NCBI GenBank assembly: GCA_016707605.1
Contig: JADJHJ010000001.1
Location: 186,001 to 250,000 of the forward strand
DNA: 64,000 nucleotides
DNA from: Candidatus Promineofilum glycogenicum
GTDB lineage: Bacteria; Chloroflexota; Anaerolineae; Promineifilales; Promineifilaceae
Direction of reading: 5' to 3'
The notes below the pieces were generated by a model, which was not told where the DNA came from, ran no database searches, and saw nothing but the letters and a program-made list of their open reading frames with translations. This document shows positions 54,551-62,265 of this stretch, in pieces; within the stretch, counting starts at the first letter, position 1; every line of letters starts with the position of its first letter. A program made the position numbers and the translations under genes.

Positions 54551-55258
54551 CTCCCCCCCCGACACCGCAATCAACTCCTCCAACGCCGCCCGGTCAACGA
54601 CGGTGACGCGGCGGCCGTTGACGCGAATCCAGCCGGCGCGGCGGAAGCGGCCGAGGGCCTTGTTGATGCTGACCCGCGTCGCCCCGGTCATCTCGGCCAG
54701 GTCGGTCTGGGTCAGCGATAGATCGATCAGCGTGCCGTCCTGCATCTTGCGGCCGTACTGCTCGGCCAGATTGAGCAGCACCCGCGCCAGCCGCCCCGGC
54801 AGGTCGAGAAAGAAGATGTCGGCCAACTGCGTATTGAGCCGGCGGATGTGGCGGGCCAGCGTCTTCAGCACGTGCAGGGTGAAGTCGGGGTTGTCGCTGA
54901 GGTAGGTCATGAACTCGCCGCGGTGGAGCGTCCACGTCTCCGTCGGCTCCAGGGCCACGGCCGTGGCCGAGCGCGGCGAATCGTCCAGCAGGGCCATCTC
55001 GCCGAAGAAGTCGCCCGGCCCCAGAATGGCCAGCACGACCTCCTGGCCGTCGGAGGTGGTGTGGCTGATCTTGACCTTGCCGCGGCTAATGAGATAGAGC
55101 AAGCCGCCGGGGTCGCCCAGATGAAAGATGACCTGATTGGGGCCAAAGCGCCGCGGCACGAGCTTACCGGCCAGTTCACCGGCGTGGTCTTCGTGCAAAT
55201 TGGCGAAGAAAGGCACGCCCTGAAGGGCCTGCGCGGCGTTACTGTCGCGTGCCGCCAT
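54548..55258 (-). CDS. CRP/FNR-family transcriptional regulator
   Basis: 236 residues. The cyclic-nucleotide-binding domain covers about 15-125, with G-D-P-G-G-L-L-Y-L-I-S-R-G-K-V and the phosphate-binding-cassette-like F-G-E-M-A-L-L-D-D-S-P-R-S-A-T-A, in which the Arg-Ser pair that contacts cAMP is present. A dimerisation helix follows and then a winged helix (about 165-230: L-T-Q-T-D-L-A-E-M-T-G-A-T-R-V-S-I-N-K-A). No FNR-type cysteine cluster. Its target genes are unknown; the glycosyltransferase block begins 277 bases further along on the same strand. Confidence 0.9.
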   Translation of the reverse strand: MAARDSNAAQALQGVPFFANLHEDHAGELAGKLVPRRFGPNQVIFHLGDPGGLLYLISRGKVKISHTTSDGQEVVLAILGPGDFFGEMALLDDSPRSATAVALEPTETWTLHRGEFMTYLSDNPDFTLHVLKTLARHIRRLNTQLADIFFLDLPGRLARVLLNLAEQYGRKMQDGTLIDLSLTQTDLAEMTGATRVSINKALGRFRRAGWIRVNGRRVTVVDRAALEELIAVSGGE

Positions 55259-55310
55259 CTCCTGTTTCTCCCTTTTCTCCCGCTACTTCCGCTTTCTCTT
55301 CCGTTACTTC

Positions 55311-56551
55311 TCATTCTACAGCTTTCGCCGCCGTTCGCAACCAAGCGACGGCCGCTTCGAGCGCCGCGGCCACCGTCGTCTCATCGGCCGCCGGGCCGCC
55401 CCCCTGGGCCGACGTCGGCCCGCCGCCGCCGCGCGCCCCGCCCAGCGCCGCCAGCGCCGGCTTGATCGCCTCGCCCACGTGGGCGAAGCCTGGCCCCCCT
55501 CGGTTGGGCGAGCGAAGACCAGTTGCGCCCGCTCCCCGGTCACGCCCAGCAGGGCCACCGCGCCGCCGGCCGTCAATAGGGTGGCCAGTTGCCGCGCCTC
55601 GTCCATCTCGCGGCCAACCAGCACCCGGCGCACGACCCGCGCCCCACCGACCGTCTCGGCCCCGTCGAGCAGTTGCCCCGCCTCCAGCGCCAGCCGCGCC
55701 CCGCGCTCGCGCTTCAACTCCAGCCGCAACTGCCGCGCCTCCTCCTGCAACCGGGCCAGCGCCGCCGGCAGGTCGTCGATGCCCGTGGTCAGCGTCGCGC
55801 CAAGTTGTTGCACCACGTCGTGCTTCAGCCGGTAGTCGGCCACCGCCCGCCCGCCGCAGACGAACTCCACCCGCGTCGCCGCGCCGCGCCGCTCCGTCTT
55901 CAGCACCTTGACCAGCCCCACTTCGGCCGTGCCCGCCACGTGCGTCCCGCCGCAGGCCGTCAGGTCAAAGCCCTCGATGTCCACCAGCCGCAACTTACCG
56001 TCGCGCCCCGGTGGCAGCTTGCGCAGCGGCAGGCCGGCCGCCGCCTCGCGCGCCACCTCGCTGGCCCGCACCGGCCGGTTCTGGGTCACGACCTCGTTGG
56101 CCAACTGCTCGGCGGCGCGCACCTCTTCAACCGTCAGTTTGGCGCAGCCGAGGTCGATGGTCACGCTCTGCCCGCTCAGGTGGAAGCCGATCGTCTCCGC
56201 CTCGGCCGTGCGGATGAAGGCCTGCGACAGGATGTGCTGGCCGGTGTGCTGCTGCATGTGGTCGAAGCGGCGCGGCCAGTCAATCTCGCCCGTCGCCATG
56301 CCCGGCGCGATGGCCGCATCGAGCACGTGCAGCACCGCTTCGTCGCTCTCGCGCACGACAACGTCTACCACCCGCGCCGTCTGATTCCCCTGTTTCAGAC
56401 GGCCGGTGTCATGCGGCTGCCCCCCCGACGTGGGGTAGAAATAGGTCAGCGACAGCCTCACCGCCGGCCGCCCCGCGATCTCCGTCACCTCCACCACCTC
56501 GGCCGCAAACTCAACCGTGTAACTATCCCAATAATAAGCCCGCTCGCTCAT
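55311..56551 (-). CDS. Alanyl-tRNA editing protein (AlaX-like with DHHA1), frameshifted near the end
   Basis: About 413 residues when corrected. It contains the AlaRS second additional (editing) domain: Q-Q-H-T-G-Q-H-I-L (metal site HxxxH type) and C-G-G-T-H-V near residue 195, plus the N-terminal beta-barrel with Y-P-T-S-G-G-Q-P-H-D-T-G. The C-terminus is DHHA1-like. In a run of six C (55494-55499) the frame is lost; adding one base gives G-F-A-H-V-G-E-A-I-K...E-A-A-V-A-W-L and a stop at 55311. It hydrolyses mischarged Ser- or Gly-tRNA(Ala). There is no aminoacylation core, so it acts in trans. Confidence 0.87.
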
Positions 56552-56561
56552 TCTTCCCCTA

Positions 56562-56612
56562 GCCCCTAATCCCTAATCTCTAACCCCTAATCCCTAATCC
56601 CTCTCTTCCAGC
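56562..56612. repeat. Family F repeat (CCCTAATCCCTAATC type)
   Basis: CCCTAATC and CTCTAACC units with telomere-like look. It fills the gap and supplies the last residues and the TAG stop of the histidine kinase gene at 56594. Confidence 0.88.
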
Positions 56613-57763
56613 CAACTCCCATTATCCCGCTCCTCCCCCGTCTCCGGCTCACTCTCCGGCGCGGCCTCGGGCAGCGTCAGGTTGAAGCGCGCCCCGCCGC
56701 CGGGGGCGTCGTCGACCCAGATGCGGCCGCCGTGGGCCTCCACCGCCAGCCGGCAGAAGGCCAGCCCCAGCCCCAACCCCTTGGACGACGAGTCGCTCTT
56801 GATGCGCCGGAACTTCTCGAAGATGATCTCGCGGTACTCCTTGGGGATGCCGTTGCCCTGGTCGCTGACCGAGATCAGCACCTCGCCGTTGTCGATGGCC
56901 CGTCCTTCGACGGTGATCTGTTCGCCGTCGCGGCTGTACTTCAGGGCGTTGTCGAACAGGTTCAGCAGGACGCGACTGATGACGTTCGGCTCGACGTAGA
57001 GCGGCGGCAGGTCGTCGGGCAAAAGGCGGTACAGGACGACGCCGCGCCGGGCGAAGTTTGGCTCGTCCATCTCATAGGCGTCGGCGATCAACTGGGGCAG
57101 TTCGATGGCCGACTGCTGCCCCACCGGCTGCCCCGCCTCCAGCCGGCTGATGTCCATCAGCGAGGCGATGAGGCGCTGTAACTGGCCGCTGCTGCGCGAG
57201 GCGATGTCGAGCAACTCCAGGGTCATGGCGTCGCCGTCGCTGCCCATCTGCATCCGCAGCAACTCCAGAGTGGAGATGACGTTGCCCAGCGGGCTTTGCA
57301 GATCGTGGAGCAGCATGGCCGTCAAGTCCTGGCGCATCTCCTCCAACTCGACACGGCTGGAGATGTCGTGGTAGATCCACTGCCACGTCCCTTCGCGGCC
57401 GGGCGTCAGGCGGCGGGCGCGCACCTCGACGGTCAGCGTCACCTGCCGCGGCCGGTTGTCGCGCACCCGCCCGGCGATGACCCGGCTCTGGAAGCTGCTG
57501 GCCCCCGGCCCGGTCAGCTTGCTCACGTCGGGCAGCGGCTCGGCCGGGTGGTGCAGGTCGCGGATGTTGGCCTCCAGCAGCGCCTTGCGGTCGATGCCGA
57601 AGAAGCTGAGCGCCTGGCGGTTGCCGTCCAGAACCTTGCCGGTGTGGTCGGTCAACAGGATCGGGTCGAAGCCCTCGGAGAAGACGTGGCGGAAGCGCGC
57701 GTCGGCGTTGAGCGCCAGGCCGGTGGGGTCGAGATGAGGGAGAAGCGTCGTTTCGCTGCCCAT
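56594..57763 (-). CDS. Soluble PAS-domain sensor histidine kinase
   Basis: 389 residues without a transmembrane segment. PAS domain at about 20-130 (I-L-L-T-D-H-T-G-K-V-L-D-G-N-R-Q-A and W-Q-W-I-Y-H-D-I-S), HisKA at about 140-205 with His153 in L-L-H-D-L-Q-S-P-L-G-N, HATPase at about 250-375 (N-L-F-D-N-A-L-K, D-Q-G-N-G-I-P, G-L-G-L-A-F-C). It has no response regulator next to it (orphan kinase), so the partner is unknown. The last residues E-R-D and the stop come from the family F repeat. Confidence 0.9.
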   Translation of the reverse strand: MGSETTLLPHLDPTGLALNADARFRHVFSEGFDPILLTDHTGKVLDGNRQALSFFGIDRKALLEANIRDLHHPAEPLPDVSKLTGPGASSFQSRVIAGRVRDNRPRQVTLTVEVRARRLTPGREGTWQWIYHDISSRVELEEMRQDLTAMLLHDLQSPLGNVISTLELLRMQMGSDGDAMTLELLDIASRSSGQLQRLIASLMDISRLEAGQPVGQQSAIELPQLIADAYEMDEPNFARRGVVLYRLLPDDLPPLYVEPNVISRVLLNLFDNALKYSRDGEQITVEGRAIDNGEVLISVSDQGNGIPKEYREIIFEKFRRIKSDSSSKGLGLGLAFCRLAVEAHGGRIWVDDAPGGGARFNLTLPEAAPESEPETGEERDNGSWLEERD

Positions 57764-57788
57764 ACTGTATCACCTAATCAGAAAGTTT

Positions 57789-57951
57789 GATCCGCAGATT
57801 GGGCAGATTCGGCAGATTTAAGAAGCTCACGCAAAGGCGCGAAGGGGCGAAGGCGCAATGAAGAGAAGCTTGCCTTCTTTTTCTTCTTGGCGCCTTGGCA
57901 TCTTTGCGCCTTTGCGTGAGCCTCTTTCCAATCTGCCCAATCTGCGGATCA
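57789..57951. repeat. Nested repeat: family B arms around a family C palindrome
   Basis: Outer arms GATCCGCAGATTGGGCAGAT (57789 on) and the complement ending at 57951 enclose a second palindrome of CTCACGCAAAGGCGC type (57826-57920) with its own inner loop. This looks like one element inserted in the loop of another. It lies between the kinase and tsaD genes. Confidence 0.9.
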
Positions 57952-57955
57952 TATC

Positions 57956-58972
57956 TCACACCAGTTGCAGACTCGGCACGACGTCGAGGTCGAGCGAGTC
58001 GCGCCGGCCGCGGATGAAGTGGAAGTGCGCCGCCGCGCCGATCATAGCCGCGTTGTCGGTGCACAGCGCCAGCGGCGGCACGCGCACCGGCAATGCCAGC
58101 CGGGCGCGCATCGCCGCCCGCAGCGCACGGTTGGCCGACACGCCGCCGGCCATGTGGACGGCCGTCGCCCCGGTCGCCGCGGCTGCTGCCGCCGTCTTGC
58201 TGACCAGCGCGTCGACCACCGCCGACTGAAAGCTGGCCGCCAGATCGGCCGTCGGCATCGCCGCCGTCGAGTGGTACTGGCTGACCTGGCGCACGACAGC
58301 CGTCTTCAGGCCGCTGAAGCTGAAGTCGTACCCCTGATCCATGACCGCCCGCGGGAAGCGGAAGGCGGCCGGGTTGCCTTTGTCCGACGCCGCGTCGATG
58401 GCCGGCCCGCCGGGGAAGGGCAGCCCCAACAGACGGCCGACCTTGTCGAACGCCTCGCCGGCGGCATCGTCGAGCGTTGCCCCCAGCAGCCGGTATTGGC
58501 CGTGGTCGGTCATCAGATATAGCTCAGTGTGGCCGCCGCTGACGACCAGCGTCAGCACCGGGAAGCGGATGTGCGGCGCTTCCTCGGTCAGCCACAGCGA
58601 GTAGATGTGCCCCTCGATGTGGTTGATGCCCAGCAGCGGCAGGTTGCGGGCCACGGCCAGCCCCTTGGCCATGTTGACGCCCACCAGCAGCGAGCCGACC
58701 AGCCCCGGCCCGCGCGTCACGGCCACGCAGTCGAGATCGCCGAAGCCCAGGTGGGCCACGCGCATCGCCTCTTCGACCACGGGGTGGATGACCTCCACGT
58801 GGCGGCGCGAGGCCACTTCGGGGAAGACGCCGCCGTAGCGGGCGTGAATCTCCGTCTGGCTGGCGACGACGTTGCTCAGGATGGTCACGCCGTTGGCGAT
58901 GACCGCCGCCGCCGTCTCGTCGCACGACGTTTCGATGGCCAGAATCCGCGTCGATTGATCGGTCGTTTCCAT
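57956..58972 (-). CDS. tsaD: tRNA N6-adenosine threonylcarbamoyltransferase TsaD
   Basis: 338 residues from ATG 58972 (an upstream in-frame ATG at 58996 is less likely). ASKHA fold motifs: I-L-A-I-E-T-S-C-D-E-T-A at the start, V-F-P-E-V-A-S-R-R-H, the metal-binding H-I-E-G-H (about 110-114) and S-G-G-H-T-E-L. Also L-L-G-L-P-F-P-G-G-P and D-N-A-A-M-I-G near the C-terminus. It makes t6A37 in ANN-decoding tRNAs together with TsaB, TsaC and TsaE, none of which is in this window. Confidence 0.95.
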   Translation of the reverse strand: METTDQSTRILAIETSCDETAAAVIANGVTILSNVVASQTEIHARYGGVFPEVASRRHVEVIHPVVEEAMRVAHLGFGDLDCVAVTRGPGLVGSLLVGVNMAKGLAVARNLPLLGINHIEGHIYSLWLTEEAPHIRFPVLTLVVSGGHTELYLMTDHGQYRLLGATLDDAAGEAFDKVGRLLGLPFPGGPAIDAASDKGNPAAFRFPRAVMDQGYDFSFSGLKTAVVRQVSQYHSTAAMPTADLAASFQSAVVDALVSKTAAAAAATGATAVHMAGGVSANRALRAAMRARLALPVRVPPLALCTDNAAMIGAAAHFHFIRGRRDSLDLDVVPSLQLV

Positions 58973-58990
58973 ATGACTTTCCGAAGATGA

Positions 58991-59108
58991 AACCACAGAT
59001 TACACAGATTTCAGAATTATCATCCGCAGATTGGGCAGATTGGGCAGATTTCAAGAAAAGAGATTCTCTGATTCTGATAATCTGCCCAATCTGCCCAATC
59101 TGCGGATC
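58991..59108. repeat. Family B palindrome with an extra arm, abutting selA
   Basis: Main arms 59022-59050 and 59079-59107 (ATCCGCAGATTGGGCAGATT and complement) plus a related single arm AACCACAGATTACACAGATT from 58991. The stop TGA of selA (59107-59109) is the edge of the arm. Confidence 0.9.
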
Positions 59109-60521
59109 ATCCCTCTTGAATCAGTGGTTTCCTTATAGTGGCCCGCGCCACAGCGTCGAGCAGCGCGCCGGCCTGGCCGGGCAGGACGGTGCGCGGGTCG
59201 AGCAGCAGCCGGTCGCCGGCGATGCGGCCGACGACGGGCATGGCCGCCGCCCGCAGCCGCGCCGCCAGGTCATCGGCGCTCAGTCCCTCGGCCGCGATGG
59301 TCACCAGTCGCGTCGGCAGCGTCGCGCCGGGCAGGCTGCCGCCGCCGATGCGCGACTCCCCGGCCACGACCGCCGCCCTGACGCCCCCCCCAGCCGCGCC
59401 GCCCACGCCTCGGCCTCGGCGGCGATCTCGTCCAGCGGCCGGGCGATCATCCGCCACACCGGCACGCGCTCCGGCTGCCCGGCCAGGTAGTGGCCCAGTG
59501 TGGCGGTCAGGGCCGCCAACGCCATCTTGTCGGCGCGCACGGCGCGGGCCAGCGGGTGGCGCGCCAGTAGGGCGATGGCCTCGGCCCGGCCGACGAGGAT
59601 GCCCGCCTGCGGCCCGCCCAGTAGCTTGTCGCCGCTGAAGGCCACCACGTCGGCTCCGGCCCGTAGCCCGTCGCCCACCGTCGGTTCCGGGGCCAGGCCG
59701 TGGGCGGACACGTCCAGCAGCGCGCCGCTGCCCTGGTCGAACAGCAGCCGCAGCCCACGCTCGCGGGCCAGCGCCGCCAACTCGGCCATCTCCGGCTGGG
59801 CGGTGAAGCCGACGATCCGGTAGTTGGAGGTGTGGACGACCAGAATAGCCGCCGTGCGCTCGCTGATGGCCGCGGCGTAGTCGCGTAAGTGAGTGCGATT
59901 GGTCGTGCCCACTTCGACCAGACGCGCCCCCGATTGGGCCAGCACGTCGGGAATGCGGAAGCCGCCGCCGATCTCCACCAGTTGGCCGCGGCTGATGATC
60001 ACTTCGGCGTCGCGGCACAGGGCGGAGAGCATCAGCAGCACGGCGGCGGCGTTGTTGTTGACCACCAGCGCCGCCTCGGCCCCCGTCAGCCGGGTCAGCA
60101 GCCGCTCGACGTGGACGGCCCGCGAGCCGCGCCGCCCCTCGTCGGCGTCGTACTCCAGCGTTGAGTAGCCGGACGACACCGCGGCCACGGCCGCCAGCGC
60201 CGCTTCGCTCAGTGGCGCGCGGCCTAAGTTCGTGTGGACGATGATGCCCGTGGCGTTGATGACCGGCCGTAGCGTTGGGGCCAGCAGCTCTTCGACCCAC
60301 TCGCGCCCGATGGCGACGAGATCGGTGTCCGACGGCGCTTCGTCCAGCCCGCCGTCGCGCAGGGCCGCGCGTGCTCCGTCCAGCGCCGCCCGCAGCGCTT
60401 CGGTGGCCAGACCGCGCCCGAAGCCGGCCACCAGTTCGTCGCCCCCCGGTGCGCGCAGCAGGCGATCCACGCTTGGCAGGTCGCGCAGCGCCGTCTGAAC
60501 GGCCGTCGCCTGGCGCTCCAC
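59107..60521 (-). CDS. selA: L-seryl-tRNA(Sec) selenium transferase SelA, one frameshift
   Basis: About 470 residues from a GTG start whose G is shared with the TAG stop of the previous gene. N-terminal helical domain with L-P-S-V-D-R-L-L, then R-P-V-I-N-A-T-G-I-I-V-H-T-N-L-G-R-A-P-L, N-N-N-A-A-A-V-L-L, and the PLP lysine (about 299) in F-S-G-D-K-L-L-G-G-P-Q-A-G. In a run of eight C (59384-59391) the frame changes; one base corrects it to V-R-A-A-V-V-A-G-E-S-R-I-G-G-G-S-L-P-G, and the protein ends I-R-K-P-L-I-Q-E-G. It converts Ser-tRNA(Sec) to Sec-tRNA(Sec) with selenophosphate. selB, selC and selD are not in the window. Confidence 0.92.
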
Positions 60522-61021
60522 TAGGGCGCCCCTTGCTGCTGCACGCTGGCGGCGCGGGCGCGAATTTGCAGCACGACTTCAAAGAGAATGAGCACCGCCG
60601 CCACCAGCGCGGCCACGGCCACGCCCAGAGTACGATTCATTTGCAGCCACAGGCAGAAGGCCACCCACAGCCCCACCCATAGGGCCTGGCGAATGACAGT
60701 CAGAAACGAGGGCGGCTCGTGGCGCGCTTCGGGCGGCAGCAGCCGCTTGTTGAGGTAGTAACTGAACGGCAGGGCCAACCCGGTGACGGCCACGACGACC
60801 GAGGCCAGGAAGGCGATGATGATGTCGCCGTTGGCCGCCGCCAGCAGCATGGCCGCGTCCACCCGCTGCTGCGCCGTGGCTCGCACCAGTTCGATCCGCG
60901 TCACGTCGAACGGCCACATCGTGTTGACGATGCGATCGACGGCCAGCACGCCGAGCAGCATGAGGCCGGCGCTCAGGGCCAAAACGGGGACGACTCCCAG
61001 GCGGCGGACGAATCTGTGCAT
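60521..61021 (-). CDS. Membrane protein of unknown function
   Basis: 166 residues from ATG 61021. Helices at about 10-30, 70-92 and two in 110-150 (L-W-V-G-L-W-V-A-F-C-L-W-L-Q and V-A-A-L-V-A-A-V-L-I-L-F-E-V-V-L). The segment between helices 1 and 2 (about 30-65, T-R-I-E-L-V-R-A-T-A-Q-Q-R-V-D) is probably outside. I do not recognise a family. It lies between selA and a small protein gene and is probably co-transcribed with them. Confidence 0.7.
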   Translation of the reverse strand: MHRFVRRLGVVPVLALSAGLMLLGVLAVDRIVNTMWPFDVTRIELVRATAQQRVDAAMLLAAANGDIIIAFLASVVVAVTGLALPFSYYLNKRLLPPEARHEPPSFLTVIRQALWVGLWVAFCLWLQMNRTLGVAVAALVAAVLILFEVVLQIRARAASVQQQGAP

Positions 61022-61028
61022 GGCCGGA

Positions 61029-61475
61029 TTATACACCATTTGCCCGATCGCGTTGCCGGAGCAGGTGGAGCAGCGCCCGCGCGTAGGCTTCACCGGCCGC
61101 CGGCGCGTCGAACGACAGCGTTTCGCCCTGCCGCTCGATGGTGCAGCGATAGCCGCCGGCGGCGCGCGTGTCCAACGTCAGCCCGGCCGCGCTGTCGTCG
61201 CCGCGCAGCCGCGCCACCAGCGCCTCGCGCAACTGCTCCTCGGTCGGCAGCCAGACGAGCTCGTGCGAGTAGATGTAGTCCAGCGCCCACTCGGCCGCGC
61301 CGTGGAAGGCCACCGCCGGCCAGCCCTGCACCAGTTCGGTGAAGGCCACCATGTCGGCCAGGACGAACACCCGCTCGTCCATACTATGGTCGGGGATGGC
61401 GAAGAAGTCGTGGGTCTTCGTCTGCCACACCAGCCCCGCCTCCTTCAATTCCACAGCCAGAGTTAAGGGTATCAT
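61029..61475 (-). CDS. Small conserved protein of the type often labelled CpaE-like / pilus assembly
   Basis: 148 residues from ATG 61475, which overlaps the SDR stop (ATGA). The N-terminal L-K-E-A-G-L-V-W, F-F-A-I-P-D, E-R-V-F-V-L-A-D-M and W-A-L-D-Y-I...V-W-L-P-T-E-E-Q-L-R-E-A-L resemble a short protein found beside many Chloroflexota and Actinobacteria genes and often called a pilus assembly protein by weak similarity. I see no functional motif. The name should not be taken as a function. Confidence 0.6.
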   Translation of the reverse strand: MIPLTLAVELKEAGLVWQTKTHDFFAIPDHSMDERVFVLADMVAFTELVQGWPAVAFHGAAEWALDYIYSHELVWLPTEEQLREALVARLRGDDSAAGLTLDTRAAGGYRCTIERQGETLSFDAPAAGEAYARALLHLLRQRDRANGV

Positions 61476-62199
61476 GCGTTCTCCCAGGGGTTGAGCATCG
61501 TCTGGATCAGAATGGGCGTGCCAATCTTGATGTTGGCCCGGCGCGTCACCAACCACAGGACGAGGTCGGCGATGTCCTCCGGGTAGAGACAGCGCTCATG
61601 ATCAAGCCCGGGCATGTCCTGCGACATCTCGGTGACGGCCATGCCCGGGCAGATGGTATTGACCCGAATCCCGTGCGCCTGGTTCTCGCGCTGGATCTAC
61701 TCGCCCAGCGCGTTCAGGGCGAACTTGCTCAGGCCATAGCCGCCGTCGCCCTCGTAATACTCGATGCCCGACTCCGGAACTGATGTTGATGATGTGCCCT
61801 TCGCGCTGCTGGCGCATGATCGGCAAGACCGCGCGGCTCATCAGGAATGGCCCGCGCAGATTGACGGCGATGACCTTGTCCCAGGCCGCCACGTCGTAAT
61901 CGTGAATGTGGCGCCCCAGCCGCCAATGCCGGCATTGTTGACCAGAAAGTGGATCGCGCCGAAACGCTCCAGCGTGGCGGCGACGACGCGCGGCGTCTTC
62001 CTGGCGCGAAACGTCGCCGGTATGGCCAGCGCGTTCCCCGCCGCGACCGGATGGCCTCGGCCACCCGCGCCAGCGCCGCCTCGCGCCGGCCACAGATGAC
62101 GACGTTGACGCCTTCAGCGGCCAGCGCCCGGGCGATTCCTTCGCCGATGCCGCTCCCGCCGCCGGTCACGATGGCTGTCTTGCCGGTCAGTTTGTTCAT
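61472..62199 (-). pseudogene. Short-chain dehydrogenase/reductase, many frameshifts and an in-frame stop
   Basis: Start 62199, M-N-K-L-T-G-K-T-A-I-V-T-G-G-G-S-G-I-G-E-G (Rossmann T-G-x-x-x-G-I-G), then pieces V-N-N-A-G-I-G-G-W-G, R-G-P-F-L-M-S-R, I-I-N-I-S-S and Y-G-L-S-K-F-A-L-N-A-L (catalytic Y-x-x-x-K), and V-N-T-I-C-P-G. To read them in order at least five single-base indels and one TAG (61697-61699, where family members have Tyr or similar) must be corrected. The end overlaps the next gene's ATG (GCATGA). It is either a decaying gene or a low-quality stretch; the immediate neighbours are clean. Confidence 0.8.
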
Positions 62200-62265
62200 T
62201 TGCCGCCTATGCTCCTTGTGCTCTGTCGCTTGCCCGCCGCCCGTCTCGCCCCTATAGTTGCAGTG

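Noticed and set aside
56562..56612. Telomere-like CCCTAATC repeats as a replicon end
   Set aside because: The same units occur as short intergenic repeats at 48182-48217 and 49001-49030 inside the chromosome; coding sequence continues on both sides.
60532..60582. Upstream extension of SelA to 60582
   Set aside because: The open frame upstream of the GTG at 60521 has no SelA similarity, and the GTG start fits the overlap with the preceding stop.
61697..61699. Amber codon in the SDR gene read as pyrrolysine
   Set aside because: No pyl genes are seen, the MttB-family gene has no amber codon, and the SDR gene has several other defects.
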